In this document: positions 23,878 through 35,700 of the stretch, piece after piece | How positions within the stretch are numbered: position 1 is the stretch's first letter | Layout of the letters: each line of letters begins with the position of its first letter | Origin: Labia minor | Taxonomy: Eukaryota; Arthropoda; Insecta; Dermaptera; Spongiphoridae | Direction of reading: 5' to 3' | DNA: 64,000 bases | Assembly (NCBI GenBank): GCA_963082975.1 | Contig: OY720345.1 | Coordinates: 12,116,491 to 12,180,490, forward strand | Translations under genes and position numbers: made by a program | Notes under the pieces: model-generated | What the model was told of the DNA's origin: nothing | The model's database searches: none | Seen by the model: the letters and a program-made list of their open reading frames with translations, nothing else

Positions 23878-24696
23878 AATAATTAAATTAAAATTATTTA
23901 CAAAATATCAATTTATAATTTGAATTTAAATTAAAATTCATTTTTATTTTGTTTTTATTTTGTTTTTGGTTTTTTTTTTTTTATATTTAAAAGCAAATAT
24001 TCAAAATTGTAAATATAATTAAGTATTCAAAATAATTATATTTAATTTATTTCACTATATATATATAACCTCTTCTATTCAAAAAAATATATTTTTTTAT
24101 TATTTTTTTAAATATATTATCTCCAAATAGATAAATGTCATAAATGTCTTCCTTTTAATATAATATCTTTAACAATGATTATTCTTCTTATAAATTATTT
24201 TCATATAAACTATTTTTAAAAATTACCTTAACATATGCCTCTTGCCTCATTCTCAAGTTAATATAAATGCGTTAGTTATCTAAAATAATATATGTTAATT
24301 TTTGTTAAACATAGGAGCTACATATCACGAAACCGCATCCACCAACTTTGAGGATCATGATTTGTTTTTAGTATCCTTCTCCTATATAGGCTATTTTCTC
24401 AACTACTGAAGAGTCACATATATCATATGAAAAAACGTAGAAAAAAGTGTTCGTAGGCATAAAAATAAAAATCTCTTATTTTCGTTTTCACTAAAATGTC
24501 AACGTTTTGGTCCCTGATCAGGTCCCTCTTCAGGTCTTGCTGTTGTTATTTTTCTCTACTTTTTCATTAAGGAGACACATAAAGTATTCACCACTCCTCT
24601 ATATAAGTTATAATAAGCAAATATTATTATAAAATTTTTATTTCAATTTATTATGAGGTTATAAATCCCATCGGTTTCAATTTCTGTGATTGTGTG
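23878..24696. other. Intergenic spacer
   Basis: No gene was recognised. A moderately GC-richer patch at 24300-24560 has no recognisable product. Confidence 0.45.
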
Positions 24697-24698
24697 TA

Positions 24699-26363
24699 GG
24701 GACAGTTGGGGAACAGTGGAACACCGGGCACTATGGAACAATGTCGATAAAAAATTGAATTTCAAACCAAAAAGAGTTTTTGCTTCAAAATCATCTAGGC
24801 AGGTAAATAAAGTCACCACCACAGATCGAGGAATATTAGTGACTACTTGTATAGTTTCCGCCACTGGAACTGCTTTGCCGCCAGTAATGGTATTCCAGCG
24901 AAAGAATTTTAAAACTCATATGTTGATGGGAGCACCCTCAGCCACTAGGTCTTGTTCAACCCACTGGATGGATGACTGGCGAATTGTTTACGGATGTTAT
25001 GAGGCATTTTGTAAAAATGACTTCAACTACGAAAGACAATCCAACTCTTGTAATCATGGACAATCATGAGAGTCATCTATCTCCGCTTGTTTTAAATATT
25101 GCCAAAGACAATGAGGTAATACTTCTTATTATACCTCCACATACCAGTCACAAACTTCAAGCTCTCGACGTATCCGTATTTGGACCATTCCAAACCTATT
25201 ATAATGCTACGGCAGATTCATAGATGGTTTGGCACCCAGGGCAGACTTTAACAATTTACAATGTGGCTGAGCTTGTAGGACAGGCATTTGAAAAATCGAT
25301 GACGCCATACAATATCAAATCTGGATTTAAAAAGGCCGAAATTTTTCCATTCGACCGAGATGTCTTTGTTGAAGACGAATTTCTAACAAGTGTCAAATAG
25401 ATTTTTGACTGATGATAACGAGCAAAAACCGCAACCAAGGAATACTACACCTCCTATCGATGACTAGCAACCTTCTACTTCAAGAGCTGCTATCCAAGAA
25501 TTTGAAAATCAGATAAAAAGCTCCTTAGAATGTAGAGACTTCCCCACAGCAGGGTCTAGAAAAAACAATTATAAGAGAAAGAAAGGAAAAAGTTTGATAT
25601 TAACTGACATTCCTGTAAAAAATGAAATAGAAGAACATGCACGTAAAAGAGAACAAAAATAAAGAAGACTGTAAAAAGACTGAAAACTGAAAAAGTAACA
25701 AAGACACTATTTTCAAGGTTCGATTCAGATGATAATATAACTTCGTGTGAATCTAGTGATAGCGATATGAAACTTCCACTGTCCAGCTTTAAATTACCAA
25801 AACCTAACGATTTTATCGTGGTAAAATTTGCCGATTTGAAGTAAATCAAATTTTTCGTTGGTCAAATATAGATGAGAACAACGAATTTGAGATAAATTAT
25901 TTGCGACGAAGCGCAAAAGTTGACAATAGTTTCTATTTTCCGTTAGAACCGGACATGGCAATGGTTTCAGCTGAGGATATTCAACTAGTCTTGCCAAACC
26001 CGTCCTTATCTGGAAAAACTAAACTTCAAAAAAGCATCTACACGTTTCCTGGCAAGTTACTAACTTATTAAAAAGATTTGATACCATCGGTTAATTTTTT
26101 GGTATGAATACAGGTCGTGTTCCAATGTGCCCCATACTCTGTTTCATTATACTCCAGACCTGGGGCACAGTGGAACAAAGGAGGGGGTTCACAAAATCAA
26201 AGATAAATAGGTTTAAGTTTGATTATTGATCTCTGTTTTGTTGTGCAATTATTAAGTTAAGATATATTGTTGATGTTTGTAAGCAAAAATTATATAAAGA
26301 ATAAACATTGATTTTTCTAAAAAATAAAAAACAAATTTCGTACCATTGTGCCCCAACTGTCCC
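24699..26363 (+). mobile_element. Tigger/pogo-type DNA transposon, 5'-deleted derivative
   Basis: It begins GGGACAGTTGGGG and ends CCCCAACTGTCCC. The inverted repeat continues inward imperfectly to about 24 bp. Both ends are flanked by TA (24697-24698 and 26364-26365), the pogo/Tigger target duplication. Further GGGGCACAGTGGAACA-like words lie near 26114-26178, forming subterminal repeats. The element is 1,665 bp and carries a decayed DDE_1 transposase starting almost directly inside the left end, so the DNA-binding half was lost by internal deletion. Confidence 0.88.
24716..26055 (+). pseudogene. Tigger/pogo (DDE_1) transposase pseudogene
   Basis: The first frame (to about 24955) reads FKPKRVFASKSSRQVNKVTT and ATGTALPPVMVFQRKNFKTH. 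A frameshift follows, then TGELFTDVMRHFVK, LVIMDNHESHLSP, IPPHTSHKLQALDVSVFGPF and, after a stop near 25221, NIKSGFKKAEIFPFDRDVF. The middle and third acidic residues (MDNHESH, LDVSVF) are present. The DETG region with the first catalytic Asp and the CENP-B-type amino terminus are missing. Several later stops interrupt a carboxy tail that includes a recognisable DFIVVKFADLK segment. It is certainly non-functional. Confidence 0.88.
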
Positions 26364-26365
26364 TA

Positions 26366-27000
26366 TTAATAAATTAAGAAATGATTCAATGTATTTAGTA
26401 AAATTTAAATTTATATGCCGATCTAAAATATCTTAAATTCATTTACTATAGTTTTTTTATCACAACGGCGGGTTCCTTTTGAAGTTTAACAAATTAATTA
26501 ATTTTAAAATAAAGTTATTTAAATCTCAATAGATGAAAATAAAATGATTAAAGGCTAGAAATAAGTTCTTATATATGATTTAGAATGGTCTGTGCTCCAG
26601 TTGTCCTGCGATTTTTTAGTCAATACACGGGTTGACTAAAAAACTGTTTTTGCCTTTTGGTTTCAAAAGAAACCCGCCAGGATGACTCTCACTTTTCGTT
26701 TGAGGGAGCCACTTGAAGTGACTCATTTAACATCTAAACTCAATTCATTCAAATAATTCAAATCAATTATCATTTTTATAAAACAAATATTAATAACTTT
26801 TTCTTTAAAGTAAATTAAATTTAAATATGGATAATTTTCAAATAGATGATATTAAATATCCAATAAATATAGGTAAGATTTGACTTAATTTATTTGTTTT
26901 AAATAATATTAATAAAATATATTTGTTTTAATGTTTTTTAAATCACTATTTATATTAAAAGGACTAAATCTATATTCTATCTATTATAATAAAAGCAAGT
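26366..27000. other. Intergenic spacer with a hairpin cluster at 26586-26700
   Basis: The stem TTTTTTAGTCAA pairs perfectly with TTGACTAAAAAA (26612-26623 and 26632-26643). A second small hairpin GGTTTC-AAAA-GAAACC follows at about 26660-26675. A MITE-end word TGGTCTGTG precedes them. Probably a foldback element of unknown type. Confidence 0.45.
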
Positions 27001-27215
27001 GTAATGTGTCTGTCTGCGTGTCTGCCTGTCTGTCTGACCGAGCTCTCCAGCCAAATCTATCGCACGCAGGGACCTGGAATTTTTTACACGGAAGCACAAA
27101 GGGGCTGGCCACCAGACCTCGAAGCCCGATTTTCGATTTTTGAATTAGAAAAATTTTAAAAAAATTATAAAGAATATAGTATAGGCGGGTAGTGGAAATT
27201 ATGTAGAACAAAATT
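26985..27215 (+). mobile_element. HINE-like fragment with a TCTGTCTGCC tract
   Basis: A block rich in TCTG/CCTG repeats is followed by GACCGAGCTCTCCAGCC and GC-rich sequence ending in AT. It resembles the leading portion of Helentron-like repeats elsewhere in the window. The overlapping short open frames on both strands are by-products. Confidence 0.35.
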
Positions 27216-27599
27216 ATGTCAATAGAGGCGCTGGTGGCGATAATTTGAGGGTAATTTAAATTCTGAGCAATGTACAGATAAAAATCTTTTTATATATCTA
27301 TTGATATTTACAATATCTCAATTGATCTTATTGGCCTTTTAAACTTTGAAAACATTCACATTACGGCTATAATTTAATACTATTAATTTTTAAGATTATG
27401 TGAGTAAATTATTTTAATTAAGAAAATTTGATCTCATAATTGGATTTTCACGTAAGATTTTAATATATAATATATTTTTTAATATTATTTTTATAGTAGT
27501 TTAGTGTTATGCTAATTTTATATTTTATTTTTATTTTGTTTACTTTGATTTTTTTTTAAATAAATTAATAACATTTAAAGTAGCATAAAAAATTAATCG
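27216..27599. other. AT-rich spacer
   Basis: Nothing recognised. Confidence 0.45.
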
Positions 27600-28110
27600 A
27601 GGCAGGAAAATTGATGGGGTTTGAAATTAATAGTGATAAGACAAAATAATTAGTATCAGAGAAAATAATATTTGCAAAGAATTTAAATCGAGGTTGCAAT
27701 CTGGAAATTATTATCAAAGGGGATCAAAATTATTAAATTATTAATTGTATTATATGGGTGGGAGGCATGGTCTATAACTCTGGGAGATGAGAATAGATTC
27801 AGAGTATTTGAGAATAGGATTCTTCCCAGCATTTATGGAACAAAGAAATATGAGGACACCGGGGAATGGCGGAGACTGCATAACAAGGAATTGCATGACC
27901 TCTATGCATCTCTAGATATAGGTCATAAAATAGAGAAGGCTGGAATCGGCAGGGCACATGGCTAGAATGGGAGAGGAAAAATATATTGGTGGGGAGTTCG
28001 ATTGGAAAACGTCTGTGTGGAAGACCAATTGGGAACAGGGTGGACAATGTAGGAAGGAACGTGAGAGAGATGGAACAGGTTAGGAGTTAGATGGTTATAG
28101 CTCAGAATAG
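27600..28110 (+). mobile_element. RTE-type LINE fragment, 3' end of ORF
   Basis: In plus-strand frames the translation shows YGWEAWSITLGDENRFRVF, ENRILPSIYGT, EWRRLHNKELHDLYASLD and then MARMGEE with shifts. This is the same LINE family as at 22160 and 6745. An internal deletion removed part of the region upstream of 'LYGWEAW'. It is dead and truncated. Confidence 0.75.
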
Positions 28111-28190
28111 GGACACTCGGGGGGGGGTACAGGGGTCGGAGCCCCCGTCTAGATGTGAAGAGCGACGAAGGAGCTCTGAGCAGCTAGTAT
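28111..28190 (+). repeat. GC-rich hairpin block shared with 47104-47175
   Basis: The order CACTCGGGGG, TACAGGGGTCGGAGCCCCCG, TGTGAAGAGCG, GAGCTCTGAGCAGCTAG matches the better-preserved copy at 47104. It follows a LINE fragment in both places. Probably the end of a non-autonomous element. Confidence 0.5.
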
Positions 28191-28194
28191 AATA

Positions 28195-28712
28195 TAATCT
28201 GCAAGTAGCTGGTTGACCGAGCTGCGGCTCCGTACTTTAAAAAATGTATTCCTTATGAACTATGAATATTTAAGATTAAGATTATTATTTAAAATAAATA
28301 ATCGATAAAATATATGAAACAATTTCAAATAATTTAAATTAAATAAAAAAATAAACATAAAACATACAGGCCTTAAACATTCGTATTAATGCACACAGAA
28401 TGCAGACAGAAAAGTATGACCTGTGGATATAACATAATGAATATTTCGTAATTTGATTACAAATTACAAAATATTAAAATAAATATTTTTAATTTTATTT
28501 TATTTATAATATGTTGTATTTAAGGAAGCTCTGTCCAGCGTTGCCCGGTGCCATTTTTTTTATTGTTGAAATACCTATTTTAAATGAAAAAAATATTAAC
28601 CAAGATGATTTTTCCAGCGGCTGAAACCTATACAGATCGATTTTTCTTTATAAATATTATCTATGTTGTGAATTTCAAAAAAATCTTTAGAATTGTTTAA
28701 TATTTCAAAAAT

Positions 28713-28763
<51 letters not shown>

Positions 28764-28790
28764 TTTTGCTAGTATAATAAGATAAGATAA
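28195..28790 (-). mobile_element. HINE-like element (same family as 9487-11228), minus strand
   Basis: Read on the minus strand it begins ACTAGCAAAAATTGTATATA near 28775 and carries an (AT)n microsatellite at about 28719-28760. It then contains the same AAATATTATAAATAAAATAA-type and CACAGG...TTTTCTG blocks as 10265-10400. It ends at the hairpin CGGAGCCGCAGCTCGG near 28219-28234. Confidence 0.6.
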
Positions 28791-28844
28791 GATATAATTT
28801 ATTAACAATGTTAATTTAAATTTCATTAAAAACATTAATATGAT

Positions 28845-29110
28845 AGATTTGGATATAACTTTACCAGAGGATTCCGTTTTTAATTCCAAGAAACTTAAGC
28901 AATATGTTGGTCGCTTCTAGTTTACGAGATAAAAAGTAATATATATAGCTCAGCTTCCTTTTTACAATCAATAGATTTTCATACAAAAATAATAAACAAA
29001 TATATATATAATACTTTTAGACAACAGCCCAGTCTTCGGTTTGTGTAGAGGAAAATTAAAAAATTAATTAATTAAATAATTTTCCTATATCCAAACCAAA
29101 CAGAAAAATA
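28845..29110. mobile_element. MITE core fragment (GGTAATTATA foldback family)
   Basis: The segment GATTTGGATATAACTTTACC followed by AGAGGATTCCG and GCTTCTAGTTTACGAGATAA matches the core of the copies at 30121, 38465 and 50472. The terminal arms are not recognisable here. The tail TTTTCCTATATCCAAACC near 29080-29097 is present inverted at about 38683-38700. Confidence 0.5.
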
Positions 29111-29745
29111 GTAGTAGTAGTGATGGTCTGTGGTAATCCTCTTACAATATAATAATATAATATAAATTTTATAATAAAGCTCATTAAGTTTATTTTAATT
29201 TCATTTTACAAAATGAAATATTTTAAAAAATTTATTAATTTAAAAACAACTCACAAATCAAAATCTCAACTCAAAAAAAAAAATCAAAATTAAACAACTT
29301 GTTAATTTTTTAAGTATAAGATATAATGATAAATTAGTATATATTAATATTAATTATTTTGGCATAATTTTTTATAATTTCAAATATAAAAATTAAAAAT
29401 AAATATTGCAGTGGTGGCAAAATTCATAACTATACAAGTTTCTATAATAAATTAAACTCTCCAACCGCATTACATCCTATCCCTATCTATGACGAACTAT
29501 ACCTTTAAAAATGTTTATTAACCTAATCTCAATTTTTTAAATAATTTAAATTTATAATATATTTCTAAATCGGTATTGAAATGTCAAAATAATATAACAT
29601 TCTATAATAAATTATTTAATTTTCGTTTTTTTTCATTAGTGTAGAAATCAAAAAGATTAATCATTTATTATTTCATATTTTATATTTTTAAAAATATTGT
29701 TAATTGTGATTGTGTAAAACAAATTTAAAAATAACAAAACAGAAA
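29111..29745. promoter_or_regulatory. Upstream region / 5' UTR of MICU1
   Basis: AT-rich sequence precedes the MICU1 start. It contains one MITE-end-like word (GATGGTCTGTGG near 29122). No TATA box or initiator could be assigned with confidence. Confidence 0.3.
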
Positions 29746-32700
29746 ATGTTACCGATACGAAATGTTTTAACAAAATTGATAAATAATAAAATTATTTTAA
29801 ATTCTTTATCATCACAAAAAAAATTTATTATTTCATATCCAATATTTCGAAAATATAATTTATCAAATAAAATTTTATTTGAAAAAGTAAATGACAGTCC
29901 AAGGAGATATTTTAAAAAATTTGGCCATGAAAGGAAACTTACACCTCTTGTTACTAAATTATATCTTTCTTTTCTAATGTCAATCTTTGCCTCTTTAATG
30001 ATAGATTGGAAAGGGTAAGTATTATTATTGTTTTAATTTTTAAGCTTTTAATAATTCCATTATAATAAAATTTTACGAAATGATTAATTTAATTTAAATT
30101 ATATTTATAACTGTCATTTAGGTAATTATACAATTAACCAGGCGCACCCTCGATTGACATTTTACCAGTAGATACCTTTTTTAATTCCAAGACACTTTCA
30201 AATAACAAAATCGTTGGTCTCTTCTAGTTTCCAAGATAAAAATTATAGAAAATTTAATGTTAAAATTTAAATGGATTTAAAAAAGGAAAATACTGATAAA
30301 ATTGCATTGTCATTCGAGGGTGCGCCCGGTAAATTGTATAATTACCAAATTATTTTTTCAATTAAAATGCAAATAAATTATTTTAACAATTAGAACGTTT
30401 AAGATCACTTTGAAAGTTTTATTAAATGCTACAATTTTTTTCTTTCATTTATTTTTTTTTCTAAAAGCCAAAATTAGATAAAAAAGAATCTAACAAAAAA
30501 ATTTTTTTCTCAAAAATTATGGTGGTTCTTGGTTTTTTCTCAATTGGGATCGAGTCAATTTGTGTGACAAAAATTAGAACTTAAAAATTTTAAAAATTTG
30601 TAGTCACGGCCTATCGATATTTCTTCTAGGGTAGCAATTTTCAAAATGGTCAAAAAATATCCGTAACTCACAGATTAAAATTTATTTATTTATTTTTTTA
30701 TTTTGGGGTGTCCTAAAATCTCCTATCCCGCCCATGTTTTATCCTTAAGTTTTGACATACCTTTGAAACAATAATTTAAATTAATTATTTTTAGAAATGA
30801 TTGAAAAGTCTAATAATCGACAAGTATAAATATGGATTTACTTTTTAAAACATTATCTAGTTTTTTTTAATACAATAACTATTATTTTTTAAATAATCAT
30901 TTTTTTTTTTGTAGTATGTTTAAACTGATGTTTGGAAAAGAAATAGAATTTCCAAAAGTAGAGGCGGCTGATTTGATAAAAGAAGAAGATGTAGACAATA
31001 AGGATGATGGCCTATTTAAACCACAAGAGGTTTCAACCGCAGAACAACCAAAAAAAGAGAAAGATCGTGTTGGATTTAGGGATAGAAAAGTAAATTATTA
31101 ATATAAATATATATAATTTTTGTGAATAATCATAATAATAATTTTAATAAATTCAAGAAAATAAATAAATAAAAAATTCATTTATAAAGTAAAGTTTTTC
31201 TACAGATAATCGAGTATGAAAATAGAGTTCGTGCTTTTTCTACTCCCGATAAGATTTTTCGTTATTTTGCTACAATAAAAATCATGAATCAAAGTTTTTG
31301 TGAAATTTTTATGACACCTGATGATTTTTTGAGATCAATTACTCCGGGTATGCAACAACCCGATGGTATGTTACATTTTTTATCAACGTAACATTTATTA
31401 TTTAAGAACCTATTATTATATGTATATGAGAAAATATTCAGAGAATTTTTCTATTGAATACTGTTCATTATAATATTAGAAATTATATATATATAACAGA
31501 TTGACTTATAAAGATTGGAGGCTGAGGATATGGATGGTTGGTGGAATGTTGCTACATATATAATATCAGATATACATATATATATATATCGTTTTGATTA
31601 TTTCAATTTCATTTCAAGCTATATTTCTTATAATATAATAATTTTGTTTATATATTCCATTAAATTAACAGGCATGTGTAGTACACACATTCAGTGATTA
31701 GGACTTACAATTAGACCTATTTGAAAAATTAAGATTATTGTTTTCATTTGGAAATAAACACAAAATAGAAATGAATAAATGATATTTTAAATTTATAAAA
31801 GATCTATTTCTATTATTTTTGATAACAGAAAATGCAAAGAAATACCAAAATAGTTGTTTTAAGATTCATTTCTTTTTTTTTCACTAAAATTTATAAAATT
31901 AAATGAAAAAATCGCATATATTTTAAATTTCTAATTAATCAAATTTATTATTTATTTCAGATATAATGGATATTGATTTTATAAATAAAGATTTTTTTTA
32001 ATCATTACAGTTAAATTAATTAGAATTTTAAAATAAAATTGTCTTTATTACAGCTAAAAAACAAATTTATTCATAATTTTGAATAAAATGTTTATTTTTA
32101 TTAAAGTATTTTTCTTAAAAACTTCATTTTTCTTAACATGTCCGTACTCTGCAAGGAGGGCGGAGTTGCCTCTTCTTACCAGCAAAAATAATAATAATAA
32201 TTAAATAGTTATAAAGTAATAGTAATAAACGAAATATAAATTGTTATAATCACTAAATCATTATTTTTTTTATAAATTTATTTATGATATATAATATTTT
32301 ATTATTTCAATAAATTTAGGATGAATTAATTTGAAAAATCTCTCTCAATATTTTTCCAAAATCCCATTCAATCTTCGCTTTGAATCATGATTAACTTTTT
32401 ATAATTTCTCTAATATACTAATATATACAATATTTTATCTTCTATTAACATTTTCTCTCAAATTAACATTCTTTCTCTCTCTTTTTTCTCCATTTCTCAA
32501 AAATAAATTAAAAGATAATTGAATATGAAAATCGTATTCGCCAATATTCTACACCAGATAAAGTATTTCGTTATTTTGCAACACTACAAGTATCTCATCC
32601 GGGTGGGGATTCTGAAGTTTTTATGACACCTGATGATTTCCTTAGAAGCATGACACCTGGTTTAAAACAACCTGATGGTAAATTAAATAATTATTTTCTG

Positions 32701-35700
32701 TATTTCAAATTAATTACTCTTTTTCATTTTTTTGTCATTTATATTATATGTTCTATAAATAATGAAAAAATTTGATTTAAATTTTTTTTTTTGTTAGCGT
32801 TTTTGTTGATAAATTTGATAATTGTATTATAATTATGTTTATTTATTAATTGTCTCTTTAATAAACTATATAGTGATAACGATCACTCACGGGCAGTGTG
32901 GAGTTAATGGACTTAGATGTCGCCGATACTCCTTATAATAATAATAAATATTCGTTTTATTTTTAGATACTATTTTTTCCATTTTACTTACTTACCTTAT
33001 TTAAAATATCTTTCTTATTCTACATTAAAAAAGCATGTTTGATTTTAAAAATAAATATTAATAATGATTAACTATATTGCCCTCTTTTAAGTTAAGCAAT
33101 AATAATTGTATTTATATAATTGTAAGTGTTGGCGAGTAAAATTAAAACTCTGTTTCCTCTAATCCTTCTTGATATTAATATCATATTAATATATGCTATA
33201 TATAAATAAATAAATTCAATTACTAAATATAAACCTTTCAATTTTAATTTTGGAAAAATTATATTCTTATTTTAATTACTATTTATTTTTCCTTTAAAAT
33301 TTGAATATAATAGAAGAAATGTATGTTTGAAAAATCATCTACTCTTACAAGATTAGTAAAAATTTAATCCGATTAGATATATACCTAATATTTTCAAATA
33401 AAATAGTCTAATTAAATACATAATACACCTTCTATGATTAGATAAATTTTAATAAGATTCAAATGTTTTATTAAAATTTCATAAATTTTGAAATAATATG
33501 AGTTTTGTATATTTATCATTGAAAATCTTTCTATTTGTTCAAATTAAGAAAAATAATTTATAGTATTTATACATCAAAATATAGAATTACATAAACCTAG
33601 GTATAAATATAAAAGCCATCATATTCGATTGAAAATCTCAGAATTATGGTGGGAGTCAATTTTTAAAACTACATACACTAACCCTATTCAAGTGTGGACA
33701 TGGCAGTATTTTTGTTGTAATTGTTTGTATAGTATTTGGATGAGTAGAAAGAATTCACGGAGCTAAAAATTGATTAAATATTAAAATTAAAATTTTCTTA
33801 AACAGAGCTAGCACAATTGCATTTCAAAATGGAAAACTCATTCTGATTTTAAAGATAATTTTATTTGACATTGATCCATCGAGTTTATTCACAATTTTAA
33901 ATCAATGATGTACTAGAAAGTGTTACTTGACATCTTCTAATTTTAGCGTAATAACCAGGATATATGTGAATTGTGATGTTAATTTATAAAGATACGAATA
34001 TAAATATAATTTCAAATAAAAATATGTAATATATACAAATTTAAAATGTAATATAAATTAAATATGTAGTTTATTATTAATTTATTAACATTAATAATCA
34101 ATGTTTAAATTTATAATTTCTTTATATAAATTTCTAATTAAAATTTCTATAAATTTCAGGCCTGGGCTTAGATCAATTTAAAAGATACGATCCTAAGGTA
34201 AGTTTTTCCTCACAATTTTCTATTAGAAAAAAAAATTAAAAAACAAATGAATATAAATTAAATCATTCACAAATATCAATGTCATTTTAATTTTTATTTT
34301 AACAAATTCTTTTAAATAATTTATTAAATATAAATAATTAAATTTATATATCTGAAGATTTATGATTTTTTAAAATATATTATTAATAATATATTTATTA
34401 TTTAAAATAAACAAATAAATAAAGGAATTCACGACCATAGACTTTTATGTTCTCATTTTTCTTTTTTCTATTGAATGTTTCAGCGATTTTTATTCTCTTT
34501 AAAGCACACAATTGGTGTTTTTAGGTTCTCTTTCTTTCTCTCTGTTTCTCTCTCTCTCTCTCTTTGTCTCTTAAAAAATAAAATTATTACCTTGATTTCT
34601 GTTGTATTTGAATGCTTGTTTTATATAATTAAATACACCACAAATCCACATATTTACAATTTCACTTTGTACAACCTTTATTTATCTTTAATTGTAAACT
34701 TCTATAAAAGCCTTCCTTATTTGTTCTCTTTGTACTGTTGCAGAATCATGACGAGGTATTGTTGTTCTTAAAATTCTACTTCTCTTTTCATTGCACCTCT
34801 TTCTAAATTTTTCTCTAAGCATGTGAATCAACAAATATATATATAAAATAAATATATAAATATATATCTTTTCCTAAATAATTTTGCTGTTGAAGGTTTA
34901 TTTATTCGTCTAAATTCTAGTAAAGGTAACCCTCATAAAATACCCTTAACTGAGGTACATATAATAATTAAAAGATGTTTTTTTTTTGTTTTGTTTTTAA
35001 AAAAAATTTTTTATCATTAAATAATAAAAAATATCGCTCTGGTTGTTTTTTCATTTGATTTTCAACGAACTTAAGTGAGTTTATAAAATCGTTCAGTCTG
35101 TCGTTCTGACATCAAACTCAAAATTTTGAAATTCTGACTTCAGATTCGGAAAGAGCATCGAAAAGTAGTATGGTAAAATGCCTTTCATTTTTTGATACCC
35201 CCTCGGGAACATGGTCAAAATGGCGTCCAAAGTTGAAATTTTTGGCCGTTGCTATGACAGCGAATAAAATTAAAACCCCGATTCTTCAAGTTTGAAGGAA
35301 TATATAAGACCCGTAATACAAACCCCGACCAATAGGGAGGTAAATGCATACGAAGAACACAAAATTTTATTCAATAATATTTATATTTAATCTTGACTTA
35401 TTTATAACTTAAATTAATCCGAACTTAAGTTCGTTTTGGCAATGCAAGCTTGCGCATTCCCAGATGTTTTAAAATTTATTTATGAATTTGAAGAACTTGA
35501 AATCAAATAATTTATTTTATTTGTGCACCTTGGAATATTTTAAAACTGATTTAGATAACAGACTATCGAAAAAAAATAGAAAAGTTTTGTTGATGGTTAC
35601 TTTTACAATAATTATAAAAGTAATTTACAGGTTTCTAATTTAAAATCTAATAATTTTATAAAAAAATGGTTTTAATATTTTAAATATTATCTGTCTATAT

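Noticed and set aside
26931..27211. Overlapping short frames on both strands
   Set aside because: Both lie in a TCTG-rich mobile-element fragment and mirror each other; low-complexity translation.
34475..34771. 98-codon plus-strand frame in a MICU1 intron
   Set aside because: It covers the CT-rich splicing tract and the microexon in another frame; not a separate gene.
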